A stretch of DNA of 64,000 bases, taken from the NCBI RefSeq assembly GCF_001514145.1, contig NZ_KQ948675.1, positions 62,001 to 126,000 on the forward strand. The letters run 5' to 3'. How positions within the stretch are numbered: the stretch's first letter is position 1; each line of letters starts with the position of its first letter. This DNA is from Streptomyces canus (GTDB taxonomy: Bacteria; Actinomycetota; Actinomycetes; Streptomycetales; Streptomycetaceae). The notes under the pieces are model-generated. The model was given only the letters and a program-made list of their open reading frames with translations, did not search any database and was not told the origin of the DNA. A program made the position numbers and the translations under genes. Below, piece after piece: positions 43,039-51,895 of the stretch.

Positions 43039-43784
43039 AGCCCGGCCTTCCCCACCCGCTGCCGGGCGCCGTGGGCCTGTCCCACCTGAGCGCCTACGAC
43101 TGGGAGGCCGCCGACGGCGTCTGCGGCGGCAGCCCGCATCTGCACCTGGTGTGCACGGAGGCCTATGTCGTCACCGGCGGCCGGGGCGCGGTGCAGACGC
43201 TGAGCCCCGACGGCTACCGGGAGATCCCCCTGGAGCCGGGCTCGATCGCCTGGTTCACACCGGGCACCGTGCACCGCATGGTCCAGGGCGGCGATCTGCG
43301 CATCACCGTGCTCATGCAGAACAGCGGTCTGCCCGAGGCCGGGGACGCCGTCTTCACCTTCCCGCCGGACGTGCTCGCCGACCCCTCGCGGTATGCCGAG
43401 GCCGCCCGGCTCCCGCCCGGTACGGGTCCGGAGACGGCCGCGGCCGCCCGCCGGCGCCGGGACCTCGCCGTCGAGGGCTACCTAGGCCTGCGCGAGGCAC
43501 TGGTCGCCGGAGACAACGGCCCGTATCGGGAGTTCCAGCGGGCCGCCGCCCGCCTGGTACGGGACAAGGTGCCCACCTGGCGCGAGCTGTGGCGGACCGG
43601 GGCCCTGGCCACCGCGGAGCGCACCGGCGCCCAGCTCGACGCGCTGGCGGCCGGTGAACCGTCGTACCTCGGCGAGGCGACCGCCCACGAGGCCGCGCCG
43701 ACCCGGCTCGGCGGCTTCGGGATGTGCGGCCGACGCGACGAGTACAACCTGCCGGGGACGACGCTGCCGTACGGCGGCGAGTAA
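43035..43784 (+). CDS. Cupin-domain protein
   Basis: A 249-aa protein starting at a GTG that overlaps the previous stop (GTGA). The N-terminal half is a cupin barrel: GGSPHLHLVCTEAYVVTGGRGAV supplies the first metal-binding block (two histidines and a glutamate), and GSIAWFTPGTVHRMV the second with its histidine. The C-terminal half is helical and ends in GRRDEYNLPGTTLPYGGE; I do not recognise it. Position within a sugar operon suggests an isomerase or epimerase acting on the same intermediate as the dehydrogenase, which is inference. Confidence 0.8.
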   Translation: MKPGLPHPLPGAVGLSHLSAYDWEAADGVCGGSPHLHLVCTEAYVVTGGRGAVQTLSPDGYREIPLEPGSIAWFTPGTVHRMVQGGDLRITVLMQNSGLPEAGDAVFTFPPDVLADPSRYAEAARLPPGTGPETAAAARRRRDLAVEGYLGLREALVAGDNGPYREFQRAAARLVRDKVPTWRELWRTGALATAERTGAQLDALAAGEPSYLGEATAHEAAPTRLGGFGMCGRRDEYNLPGTTLPYGGE

Positions 43785-43855
43785 CACCGTTTGTTCTGGG
43801 GGGAGTTCCGAGGGGGGCCGTAGAAAGTCCGAGGAAGGGATGAGGTGACCTCGGC

Positions 43856-45139
43856 ATGCCCGGACACAGGACAAAGGGGTTCTGCGCTTCGGCCGTCGCA
43901 CTCGCGCTCTGCGCGCTGGCGGCCGGCTGCGGGGGATCCGGGGAATCGGTCGGCGGCGGCAAGGTCGTGCTCCGCTACACGTGGTGGGGCAACCCCGACC
44001 GCGCGGAGCGCACCGAGCAGGCCGTCGCCCTGTTCGAGAAACAGCACCCGAACGTACAGGTGCAGACGTCGTTCTCGGGTTACGACGCCTACAAGCAGAA
44101 GCTCGCCGTCCAGGCCACGGGCGGCGACGCACCCGACGTGATGCAGCTCGACTACCGCCAGATCGACCAGTACGCCTCCGGCGGGGTCCTGCTCGACCTG
44201 GCGAAGCAGAAGGCCGTGCTGCGCACCTCCGAGATCGACTCCGGGCTGCTCGCCACCGGCCGCGTGGACGGAACCCAGTACGCGATCCCGCAGGGCCGGG
44301 GCACCGAGACCGTCGTCTACGACGTCAAGACCTGGAAGGCCTCCGGGGTGCCGCTCCCCGCGCAGGGATGGACCTGGGACGACTGGGCCCGGGCCGTGCG
44401 CGCGCTCGAGAAGAAGACCGGCGAACCCGGCGCCACCGATCCCGGTCAGAGCGAGGACGCCTTCGAGGTCTGGCTGCGCGGACAGGGCAAGGCCCTCTAC
44501 ACCAAGGAGGGCGGACTGGGCTTCACCGCCGCCGATCTCACCAAGTGGTGGACCTTCACCGACACGTTGAGGCGCGAGGGAGCCGTCTCCCCGGCCGAGC
44601 AGACCACCCAGCTCGACGGCTCCGTGGAGAACACCCCGCTGGGCCGCGACAAGGCGGTCTCCGACACCAACTGGGACGCCCCGTCGAGCGGTTACCTCGC
44701 GATCATCCCGACCGGGATCGCACTGGCGCCCATGCCGTCCGGCTCCGACGGCACGCCAGGGCAGTACTTCAAGCCGTCGATGTTCCTCGGCGTCTCCGCC
44801 CACACCGGCCACGCCGAGGCCGCCGCCCAGCTCGTCGACTTCCTCCTCAACGACCACGACGCGGCGAAGATCCTCGGCGCCACCCGCGGCATCCCCGTCA
44901 ACGAGACCATCCGCGAGGAGACAGCACCCCTCCTCAAGGACTTCGACAAAACGGTCGCCGACTACCAGGCGTCCCTGGAAGGGAAGTTGAAGGACCCGCC
45001 GCAGGCCCCGCCCTCCGGCGACAACGCCCTGCAGACCACCTTCCAGCGTGACTACGACCAGGTGTCCTACGAGCGCATGACGCCCCGCGAGGCGGCCGAG
45101 AACTACGTCACCGAGGCGAAGGCGGAGCTGAGGTCATGA
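43856..45139 (+). CDS. Sugar ABC transporter solute-binding lipoprotein (family 1)
   Basis: A 427-aa extracytoplasmic binding protein. The signal peptide ends in a lipobox (ALAAGC), so the protein is tethered to the outer face of the membrane. The body begins VVLRYTWWGNPDRAERTEQAVALFEKQHP, typical of family 1 (MalE/UgpB-like) sugar-binding proteins. It delivers an oligosaccharide or sugar to the two permeases encoded immediately downstream. The 71-nt gap before it is the only sizeable break in the operon and holds a GAGGTGA ribosome site. It may be translated at a higher level than its neighbours. Confidence 0.93.
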   Translation: MPGHRTKGFCASAVALALCALAAGCGGSGESVGGGKVVLRYTWWGNPDRAERTEQAVALFEKQHPNVQVQTSFSGYDAYKQKLAVQATGGDAPDVMQLDYRQIDQYASGGVLLDLAKQKAVLRTSEIDSGLLATGRVDGTQYAIPQGRGTETVVYDVKTWKASGVPLPAQGWTWDDWARAVRALEKKTGEPGATDPGQSEDAFEVWLRGQGKALYTKEGGLGFTAADLTKWWTFTDTLRREGAVSPAEQTTQLDGSVENTPLGRDKAVSDTNWDAPSSGYLAIIPTGIALAPMPSGSDGTPGQYFKPSMFLGVSAHTGHAEAAAQLVDFLLNDHDAAKILGATRGIPVNETIREETAPLLKDFDKTVADYQASLEGKLKDPPQAPPSGDNALQTTFQRDYDQVSYERMTPREAAENYVTEAKAELRS

Positions 45140-46074
45140 CCACCACCGCGATCCCGACGGGGGAGAAGCCCGCCACCGCCCCCACCACGAGGCGCCGGGC
45201 CAAGCGCGAACGCCAGGGCGCCGCCTGGGTGTTCCTCTCCCCGTGGGTCCTCGGCGCGAGCGTCCTCACCCTGCTGCCGATGGCCGTCTCGCTGTACCTG
45301 TCCTTCACCGACTACAACCTCTTCGACCCGCCCCACTGGGTGGGCCTGCGCAACTACACCCAGATGTTCACCGAGGACCCGCGCTACTGGCGTTCCGTCA
45401 CGACGACCCTGATGTATGTCGTCATAGCGGTGCCGCTCCAACTGGCCCTCGCGCTGGTCGTCGCGCTCGCCCTGAAGTCCATGAAACGCGGCAAGGCCTT
45501 CTACCGGTCCGCGTTCTACGCCCCCTCGCTGCTCGGCGCCTCCATGTCCATCGCGCTCGTCTGGCGTGCCGTCTTCAACGACGGCGGCACCGTGGACAAC
45601 CTGCTCGGCACCGGCGGCTGGGTCAACAGGCCCGGCTGGGCACTGCTGGCCGTCGCGCTGCTGACGGTGTGGCAGTTCGGGGCGCCGATGGTCATCTTCC
45701 TCGCCGGTCTGCAGCAGATACCCGCCGAGCTCTACGAAGCGGCGGCCGTCGACGGGGCCGGGACATGGCGCCAGTTCCTGTCCGTCACCGTCCCCATGCT
45801 GTCCCCGGTGCTCTTCTTCAACCTGGTCCTCCAGACCATCCAGGCCTTCCAGGTCTTCACACCCGCCTTCGCGGTGAGCGCGGGCAAGGGCGGCCCCGCC
45901 GACTCCACGCTCGTCTACACGATGTACCTCTACGACCGCGGTTTCGTCGCCTCCCACATGGGCTACGCCTCCGCCATGGCCTGGGTGCTGCTGCTCGTCA
46001 TCGGCATCGTCACGGCGGTGCTGTTCCGCACCTCGCGTTCCTGGGTCTTCTACGCGTCCGAGGGGGAGCGATGA
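45136..46074 (+). CDS. Sugar ABC transporter permease (MalF-like)
   Basis: A 312-aa permease with six membrane helices. The start overlaps the binding-protein stop (ATGA). The cytoplasmic EAA loop that docks the ATPase is EAAAVDGAGTWRQFLSVTVP. After a basic N-terminus, the first helix AAWVFLSPWVLGASVLTLLP resembles that of other UgpA/MalF-type CUT1 permeases. No ATPase gene is present in the operon; in Streptomyces such systems use the shared ATPase MsiK encoded elsewhere. Confidence 0.93.
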   Translation: MTTTAIPTGEKPATAPTTRRRAKRERQGAAWVFLSPWVLGASVLTLLPMAVSLYLSFTDYNLFDPPHWVGLRNYTQMFTEDPRYWRSVTTTLMYVVIAVPLQLALALVVALALKSMKRGKAFYRSAFYAPSLLGASMSIALVWRAVFNDGGTVDNLLGTGGWVNRPGWALLAVALLTVWQFGAPMVIFLAGLQQIPAELYEAAAVDGAGTWRQFLSVTVPMLSPVLFFNLVLQTIQAFQVFTPAFAVSAGKGGPADSTLVYTMYLYDRGFVASHMGYASAMAWVLLLVIGIVTAVLFRTSRSWVFYASEGER

Positions 46075-46937
46075 CCTCCGTATCAACTGCCGCCGCCCGC
46101 AAGCCCGTTCGCTGGGGCCGGGTCGCCCTGCACCTCGGCTGTCTGGCTGCCCTGCTCGTGATGCTCTACCCGCTGGCCTGGCTGCTCGCCACCTCGCTCA
46201 AGCCGGCCGACGAGGTGATCGCCAGCCTCGACCTGCTGCCCCGCCACCTGGAGTGGTCGAACTACGAAACCGCCTTCGAGGGCGTCAACGACGTCTCCAT
46301 CTGGCGGCTGCTGTCCAACTCGCTGCTGATCGCGGGGGGCGCGGTCCTCGGCAACGTGATCAGCTGCTCGCTCGCCGCCTACGCCTTCGCCCGGCTGCGA
46401 TTCCGCTTCCGTGGCCCGATGTTCGCCTTCATGATCGCCACGATCATGCTGCCGCACCACGCGATCCTGATCCCGCAGTACATCATCTTCAACAAGCTCG
46501 GCATGGTGAACACCTACTGGCCGCTGATCCTGCCCAAGTTCCTGGCCACGGAGGCGTTCTTCGTCTTCCTCATCGTGCAGTTCATGCGCGGTCTGCCACG
46601 TGAGCTGGAGGAGGCCGCCCGCATCGACGGCTGCGGGCCCTTCCGCAGCTTCTTCCAGATCGTGCTGCCGCTGACCAGGCCCGCGCTGATCACCACGGCG
46701 ATCTTCACCTTCATCTGGACCTGGAACGACTTCTTCACCCAGCTCATCTACCTCTTCGACCCGGACAAGTTCACGCTCACGCTCGCCCTCAGGTCGTTCG
46801 TGGACGCCTCCAGCCAGTCGGCGTTCGGCCCGATGTTCGCCATGTCGGTGATCGCACTGCTGCCGATCGTGCTGTTCTTCCTCGCCTTCCAGCGGTTCCT
46901 GGTGGAGGGCATGGCGAGCTCGGGACTCAAGGGATGA
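46071..46937 (+). CDS. Sugar ABC transporter permease (MalG-like)
   Basis: A 288-aa second permease of the importer with six helices. The EAA loop is EEAARIDGCGPFRSFFQIVLP. It forms a heterodimer with the MalF-like subunit. The ATG overlaps the preceding stop by 4 nt and follows GGGGGAG. The C-terminus QRFLVEGMASSGLKG is the usual MalG-type ending. Its stop overlaps the start of the YesL-like gene. Confidence 0.93.
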   Translation: MTSVSTAAARKPVRWGRVALHLGCLAALLVMLYPLAWLLATSLKPADEVIASLDLLPRHLEWSNYETAFEGVNDVSIWRLLSNSLLIAGGAVLGNVISCSLAAYAFARLRFRFRGPMFAFMIATIMLPHHAILIPQYIIFNKLGMVNTYWPLILPKFLATEAFFVFLIVQFMRGLPRELEEAARIDGCGPFRSFFQIVLPLTRPALITTAIFTFIWTWNDFFTQLIYLFDPDKFTLTLALRSFVDASSQSAFGPMFAMSVIALLPIVLFFLAFQRFLVEGMASSGLKG

Positions 46938-47536
46938 GCGGGATGCGTGCTCGTGAACCGGGCGAGGTCTTCGGCCCCAGGATGACCCTGTTCGCCGACA
47001 TGCTGAGCGTCGGCCTGGCAACGGCCCTGGTCTGCCTGCCCGTGGTGACGGCCCCGGCCGCGCTGTCGACCGCGTGCGCGGTCCTGCGAGGTGCGGGGGA
47101 GGGGCAACCGGCCACCGCCGGCCGGTACTTCGCGGCCCTACGGCGTCGGCTGCGGGCCGGTGACCTGGGGGCGGGCGCCGTCGCCCTGGCCGGCGCGCTG
47201 CTGTTCCTGGCAGACCTGGCGCTCGCCGGGGCCGGGCTGCCGGGGGCGCCACTGTTCGCGGTGGTGGCCGCCGGTATCGGTGCGGTCGCCCTGGTGGTGG
47301 GCCTGCGGGCCTGCGCCCGCCCCGAGTCGCTCACCGACTGGCCGGCCGCCGTGCGGGAGGCGGCCCGGGACGCGGTACGGGATGTCGGCGGCAGCGCCCT
47401 GGTGCTGCTCGCCGTGGCCACGGCGGCCCTGTGTGCCTGGATGCTGGTGCCGCTGGCCTTCCTGGTGCCCGGACCGTTGGCGCTCGCGCTCACCGCCGTA
47501 CATGTCCGGCTCACTGCGAGGGAGACGTTCCGCTGA
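46934..47536 (+). CDS. YesL-like (DUF624) membrane protein
   Basis: A 200-aa membrane protein with about four to five hydrophobic helices: residues 20-45, 78-98, 100-120 and 148-185 approximately. Its size, a conserved first helix with VCLPVVTAPAALSTACAVLRG, and its place as the last gene of a CUT1 sugar importer operon match the YesL/DUF624 family. The function of that family is unknown; it is repeatedly found beside sugar ABC transporters. The ATG overlaps the permease stop, and a long hairpin follows. Confidence 0.78.
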   Translation: MSGMRAREPGEVFGPRMTLFADMLSVGLATALVCLPVVTAPAALSTACAVLRGAGEGQPATAGRYFAALRRRLRAGDLGAGAVALAGALLFLADLALAGAGLPGAPLFAVVAAGIGAVALVVGLRACARPESLTDWPAAVREAARDAVRDVGGSALVLLAVATAALCAWMLVPLAFLVPGPLALALTAVHVRLTARETFR

Positions 47537-47541
47537 GAGAC

Positions 47542-47582
47542 GGGCGGGCAGGGGCTCCTGGTCTCGGAGTCCCTGCCCGCCC
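47542..47582. terminator. Strong hairpin at the end of the sugar operon
   Basis: A 17-bp stem, GGGCGGGCAGGGGCTCC (47542-47558) against GGAGTCCCTGCCCGCCC (47566-47582), with a single G-T wobble and a 7-nt loop. It lies between convergent genes and probably terminates both the sugar operon and the copper ATPase transcript. Confidence 0.8.
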
Positions 47583-47593
47583 GGCCGGCCGGG

Positions 47594-49834
47594 TCAGGCG
47601 GCTCGGAACGACCGCAGCCGCAGCGAGTTGCCGACCACGAACACCGACGAGAACGCCATCGCCGCCCCCGCGAGCATCGGGTTGAGCAGTCCGGCCGCCG
47701 CCAGCGGCAGCGCGGCCACGTTGTACGCGAAGGCCCAGAAGAGGTTGGACCGGATCGTCCCCAGGGTGCGGCGGGCGAGGCGGATGGCGTCCGCCGCGGC
47801 CCGCAGGTCGCCCCGGACGAGGGTCAGATCGCCCGCCTCGATCGCGGCGTCCGTGCCGGTGCCCATCGCCAGGCCCAGGTCGGCCTGCGCCAGTGCGGCC
47901 GCGTCGTTGACGCCGTCACCGACCATCGCGACCGAACGGCCCTCTGCCTGAAGCCGCTTGACGACGTCCACCTTGTCCTGCGGCAGCACCTCGGCGATCA
48001 CCTGCTCCGGGTCGATGCCGACCTCTCGGGCCACGGACTCGGCCACGGCCCGGTTGTCACCGGTCAGCAGGACCGGTGTGAGGGCGAGTGCGCGCAGGCG
48101 GACGATCGCCTCACGGCTGGTGTCCTTGACCGCGTCGGCGACTTCGAGCACGGCCCGCGCCTCGCCGTCCCAGGCGACCGCGATGGCGGTACGACCGAGG
48201 GCTTCCGCCTCCGACTTGACCCGCCGGAGCTCCTCGGGCAGCTCCAAGGACCAGTCGGCGAGCAGACGCTCGCGGCCGACGAGCACGGCATGACCGTCCA
48301 CGATGCCCTGCACCCCGAGTCCCGGCACGTTCGCGAAGTCCTCCGGTGTGGGGAGGGAACCCAGCTTCTCCGTAGCCCCGTCGGCGACCGCGCGGGCGAC
48401 CGGGTGCTCCGAGGCGTGCTCCAACGTGCCTGCCAGCCGCAGGACTTCGGCCTCGTCGGTGCCGTCTGCCGGGTGCACGGCCAGGAGGGTCATCCGGCCC
48501 GTGGTGACGGTGCCGGTCTTGTCCAGGACGACGGTGTCGACCTTGCGGGTGGACTCCAGGACCTCAGGACCCTTGATGAGGATGCCGAGTTGGGCGCCGC
48601 GCCCGGTCCCGACCAGCAGAGCGGTCGGCGTGGCGAGGCCGAGGGCGCACGGGCAGGCGATGATCAGGACGGCGACGGCGGCGGTGAACGCGGCGGCCGT
48701 ACCGGCGCCGTTGCCGAGCCAGAAGCCCAGGGTGCCGAGGGCGAGTGCGATGACGACCGGCACGAACACCGCGGAGATCCGGTCCGCGAGCCGCTGAGCG
48801 GCCGCCTTGCCGTTCTGGGCGTCCTCGACCAGCTTGGCCATCCTGGCCAGTTGGGTGTCGGAGCCGACCCGGGTCGCCTCGACGACGAGCCGTCCGCCCG
48901 CGTTGAGGGTGGCGCCGGTGACGGAATCTCCGGGGGTGACCTCGACCGGCACGGACTCACCCGTGAGCATCGAGGCGTCCACGGCGGAGGAGCCCTCGAC
49001 GACGGTCCCGTCGGTCGCGATCTTCTCGCCGGGACGGACGAGGAAGCGGTCGCCGACCTTCAACTCCGCGATCGGGACGGTCTCTTCGTGCCCGCCCGAC
49101 TGCAGCACGGTGACGTCCTTCGCGCCCAGTTCCAGCAGCGCCTTCAGGGCCGCGCCCGCCTTGCGCTTGGATCGGGCCTCGAAGTACCGCCCGGCCAGGA
49201 TGAACGCGGTGACCCCGGCCGCGGCCTCCAGATACAGGTTCCCGGTGCCGTCACCGCGGGTGATCGTCAGCTCGAAGGGGTGCTTCATACCCGGCGTGCC
49301 CGCGGTCCCGAAGAACAGCGCCCACAGCGACCAGCCGAAGGCGGCCGTCGTACCGACCGAGATCAGCGTGTCCATGGTGGCCGCGCCGTGCCGGGCATTG
49401 GTGAACGCCGCCTTGTGGAAGGGCCATCCGGCGTAGGTCACCACGGGCGCCGCCAACGTCAGGGACAGCCACTGCCAGTACTCGAACTGCAGCGCCGGGA
49501 TCATCGCCATCGCGACGACGGGCACCGCCAGCAGCACGGCGGTCGCCAACCGCTCGCGCAGGGAGCGCAGTTCGTCGGGCTCTTCCTCGTCGGGAGCGGA
49601 CGGCTCGGGCGGTGCCGGTTCCCGGGCCGTGTACCCGGTGTTCTCGACGGTCGCTATCAGGTCCTGGACCGAGACACCGGCGGCGTGGGTGACCTTGGCC
49701 TTCTCGGTGGCGTAGTTGACGGTGGCGGTGACCCCCTCCATCCGGTTGAGCTTCTTCTCGATGCGCGCCGCGCACGAGGCGCAGGTCATGCCGCCGATGG
49801 CCAGCTCGGTCTCGGCTGCTGCGGTGGTGGTCAC
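47594..49834 (-). CDS. copA: Copper-translocating P-type ATPase
   Basis: A 746-aa heavy-metal P1B-type ATPase that exports monovalent copper. An N-terminal metal-binding domain has GMTCASC. The membrane core carries the CPC ion site (IIACPCALGLATP), the phosphorylation motif DKTGTVTTG, the SEHPVA histidine-proline motif and GDGVNDAAAL. These features and the CsoR-like boxes upstream indicate copper. It begins at a GTG with GAGGAGC before it. It is divergent from a secreted His-rich protein and presumably co-induced by copper through a CsoR repressor encoded elsewhere. No CopZ chaperone gene is adjacent. Confidence 0.95.
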   Translation of the reverse strand: MTTTAAAETELAIGGMTCASCAARIEKKLNRMEGVTATVNYATEKAKVTHAAGVSVQDLIATVENTGYTAREPAPPEPSAPDEEEPDELRSLRERLATAVLLAVPVVAMAMIPALQFEYWQWLSLTLAAPVVTYAGWPFHKAAFTNARHGAATMDTLISVGTTAAFGWSLWALFFGTAGTPGMKHPFELTITRGDGTGNLYLEAAAGVTAFILAGRYFEARSKRKAGAALKALLELGAKDVTVLQSGGHEETVPIAELKVGDRFLVRPGEKIATDGTVVEGSSAVDASMLTGESVPVEVTPGDSVTGATLNAGGRLVVEATRVGSDTQLARMAKLVEDAQNGKAAAQRLADRISAVFVPVVIALALGTLGFWLGNGAGTAAAFTAAVAVLIIACPCALGLATPTALLVGTGRGAQLGILIKGPEVLESTRKVDTVVLDKTGTVTTGRMTLLAVHPADGTDEAEVLRLAGTLEHASEHPVARAVADGATEKLGSLPTPEDFANVPGLGVQGIVDGHAVLVGRERLLADWSLELPEELRRVKSEAEALGRTAIAVAWDGEARAVLEVADAVKDTSREAIVRLRALALTPVLLTGDNRAVAESVAREVGIDPEQVIAEVLPQDKVDVVKRLQAEGRSVAMVGDGVNDAAALAQADLGLAMGTGTDAAIEAGDLTLVRGDLRAAADAIRLARRTLGTIRSNLFWAFAYNVAALPLAAAGLLNPMLAGAAMAFSSVFVVGNSLRLRSFRAA

Positions 49835-49849
49835 GGCTGCTCCTCGTAG

Positions 49850-49866
49850 ATACCGGGTGGGGGTAT
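49850..49866. promoter_or_regulatory. CsoR-like box 1 (degenerate)
   Basis: ATACCGGGTGGGGGTAT keeps the ATACC/GGTAT ends of a CsoR operator but is imperfect in the centre. It lies 16 nt upstream of the copA start, so it may overlap the leftward promoter or leader. Confidence 0.5.
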
Positions 49867-49885
49867 GGTGCGTCGCGACTCCTGT

Positions 49886-49902
49886 ATACCCCCAGTGGGT
49901 AT
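49886..49902. promoter_or_regulatory. CsoR-like box 2
   Basis: ATACCCCCAGTGGGTAT is a near-perfect copy of the CsoR operator (ATACCCC...GGGGTAT). CsoR releases it when it binds Cu(I). It lies midway between copA and the His-rich protein gene. Confidence 0.8.
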
Positions 49903-49933
49903 CTGGGGCAAGTCGGTCCGACGGGTTGACTTG

Positions 49934-49950
49934 ATACCCCCTGGGGGTAT
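49934..49950. promoter_or_regulatory. CsoR-like box 3 (best match)
   Basis: ATACCCCCTGGGGGTAT is symmetrical apart from its central base and is an excellent CsoR-type operator. It lies 46 nt before the secreted His-rich protein gene and directly follows TTGACT at 49926-49931, which may be the -35 element of its promoter. Confidence 0.85.
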
Positions 49951-49995
49951 GGTGAAGCGCATCGAGAGCCGCATACCGAACCGGAGGAGCCGACC

Positions 49996-50967
49996 ATGCA
50001 CGCTGGACTGAGGATCACCGCATTCGCCGCCGCACTGGCCGCGACGTTCGGCACCGCCTACGGCGTGGGCCAGGGCGTCGGCCCCGTGACCGAGGACGAG
50101 ACGCCCGCCCCCCATGAGGCGCACACGGGCGACAGCGAGTCGGGGCACTCGGAGAGCCCCGGGCATTCGGGCCACGAGTCGCCCCCGGCCGGCGGACTCC
50201 AGATCTCCGAGAACGGCTACACCCTCGACCTGCAGACCCTTCGCCTCACGGCCGGACGCACCGCCGACCTCCGCTTCGCCATCCGGGGCGAGGACGGCCG
50301 CGCGGTCACCGCCTTCCGCCGGGAGCACGACAAGGAACTCCACCTCATCGTCGCCTCACGCGACCTGAACACCTACCGCCATCTGCATCCCACCCGGGCC
50401 GCCGACGGAACCTGGAGCATCCCCGTGTCGCTGCCCCGCGCGGGCGGCTACCGGGTCTTCGCGGACTTCACCCCCGAGAAGAAGGGCGCCGAGAACCTCA
50501 CCCTCGGCGCGGATCTGGCCGTGTCGGGCACCTACGCACCGCAGAACCTGCCGGCGCCGAACACCACCGCCGCGACCGAGGGCTACGAGGTGAAGCTGGG
50601 CGGAGCCCTGCGCCCCGGCGCCGCCCGCGAGCTGAAGCTGACGGTCTCCCGGGGCGGCAGGCCCGTCACCGATCTCCAGCCCTATCTCGGCGCCTACGGC
50701 CACCTGGTCGCCCTGCGTTCCGGCGACCTCGCCTACCTCCACGTCCACCCGGGCGGCGAACCCGGCGACGGCTCGACCGAGCCCGGCCCGGACATCTCCT
50801 TCACGGCCACGGCGCCCAGCAGCGGCACCTACCGGCTCTTCCTCGACTTCAAGCACGAGGGCAAGGTGCACACCGCCGCGTTCACGGTCCGTGCGGGCGG
50901 AGCGGTGACAGAGGAAGAGGCTTCCGAAGAGGCCCCCCATGAGTCGTCGGCCGGGCACGGTCACTGA
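49996..50967 (+). CDS. Secreted histidine-rich copper-associated protein
   Basis: A 323-aa exported protein. A signal peptide (about residues 1-26) precedes a His/Ser/Glu-rich stretch (PHEAHTGDSESGHSES and GHSGHESP). Two beta-sandwich-like halves follow; the first includes KELHLIVASRDLNTYRHLHP and the second GHLVALRSGDLAYLHVHPGG, each with clustered histidines. The protein ends HESSAGHGH. The H-L-H and H-V-H motifs look suited to binding copper outside the membrane. It shares a divergent, CsoR-boxed control region with copA, so it is very likely copper-induced. A common database name is hypothetical protein; buffering or scavenging of copper is inferred. Confidence 0.82.
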   Translation: MHAGLRITAFAAALAATFGTAYGVGQGVGPVTEDETPAPHEAHTGDSESGHSESPGHSGHESPPAGGLQISENGYTLDLQTLRLTAGRTADLRFAIRGEDGRAVTAFRREHDKELHLIVASRDLNTYRHLHPTRAADGTWSIPVSLPRAGGYRVFADFTPEKKGAENLTLGADLAVSGTYAPQNLPAPNTTAATEGYEVKLGGALRPGAARELKLTVSRGGRPVTDLQPYLGAYGHLVALRSGDLAYLHVHPGGEPGDGSTEPGPDISFTATAPSSGTYRLFLDFKHEGKVHTAAFTVRAGGAVTEEEASEEAPHESSAGHGH

Positions 50968-50980
50968 CGAGTCTCGCGGC

Positions 50981-51859
50981 TCACTGGCCGATGAGGGCCC
51001 CGGCGCCCCCGACCCGGACCCGGGGGTCGCCCGCGCGCAGGGTCACCGTGAGTTCGCCGGGGCGGCCCAGGTCCTCGCCCTGGTGCAGGGTGAGGACGGC
51101 GTCCTCCGGCACCAGGCCGAGGTCACGGGCGTACGCACCGAACGCGGCGGCCGCGGCGCCGGTCGCGGGGTCCTCGACCACGCCGCCGACCGGGAACGGG
51201 TCACGGGCGTGGAACACGGTCGCCGACTCCCGCCACACCAGCTGGACCGTGGTCAGGTCCAGTCGGTGCATCAGGGTTTCGAGGCGCGGGAAGTCGTACG
51301 CCAGATCCGCGAGGCGGGCGCGTGTCGCCGCCGCGAGGACGAGATGGCGGGCGCCGGCGAACGCGATCCGGGGCGGAAACGCCGGGTCGAGATCGGTGGC
51401 CGGCCAGTCGAGCGCGGCGAGCGCCTCCGTGAGGTCGGCCTCGGCGACGTCCTCGACGTGCGGCTCGACACTGGTGAGCGTGGCCCTGACCGTCCCGTCC
51501 TCCTCGGCCACCGACACGGGCACGGTGCCGGCGCGGGTGGCGAACACCAGCTCGCCCGGGCCGATCCGCTCGGCCAGCGCGACGGCGGTCGCGACCGTGG
51601 CGTGCCCGCAGAACGACACCTCGGCCTTGGGGCTGAAGTAACGGATGGTGAACGTCCGTCCCTCCGGCCCGTCCAGTCCCTCCGGGGGCGGGGTCAGGAA
51701 CGCCGACTCCGAGTAACCGAGCTCGGCGGCGATGGCCAGCATGTCGCCGTCGTCCAGGGTGGTGGCGTCCAGGACGACGCCGGCGGGGTTGCCGCCCTCG
51801 GGAGTGGTGGAGAAGGCGGTGTATCGCAGGACCTCGGGCCGCGGCGCGTTCGTCGTCAT
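50981..51859 (-). CDS. PhzF-family isomerase-like protein
   Basis: A 292-aa protein of the PhzF/diaminopimelate-epimerase fold, two similar halves related by pseudo-symmetry. The N-terminal EGGNPAGVVLDATTLDD and the middle FCGHATVATAVAL (GHAT motif) are diagnostic. C-terminal DPATGAAAAAFGAY is the matching signature of the second half. PhzF isomerises dihydro-hydroxyanthranilate in phenazine synthesis, but most genomic members have unknown roles, and no phenazine genes are nearby. It lies 36 nt downstream of the GH15 gene on the same strand. Confidence 0.92.
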   Translation of the reverse strand: MTTNAPRPEVLRYTAFSTTPEGGNPAGVVLDATTLDDGDMLAIAAELGYSESAFLTPPPEGLDGPEGRTFTIRYFSPKAEVSFCGHATVATAVALAERIGPGELVFATRAGTVPVSVAEEDGTVRATLTSVEPHVEDVAEADLTEALAALDWPATDLDPAFPPRIAFAGARHLVLAAATRARLADLAYDFPRLETLMHRLDLTTVQLVWRESATVFHARDPFPVGGVVEDPATGAAAAAFGAYARDLGLVPEDAVLTLHQGEDLGRPGELTVTLRAGDPRVRVGGAGALIGQ

Positions 51860-51895
51860 GCCGGCTGCAACGTGGGACCGGCCGACGGCTATTCC

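Noticed and set aside
48290..49849. 519-codon plus-strand frame opposite copA
   Set aside because: The translation is rich in Gly, Arg, Gln and Val without domain features and lies wholly within the antisense of a strongly supported ATPase gene.
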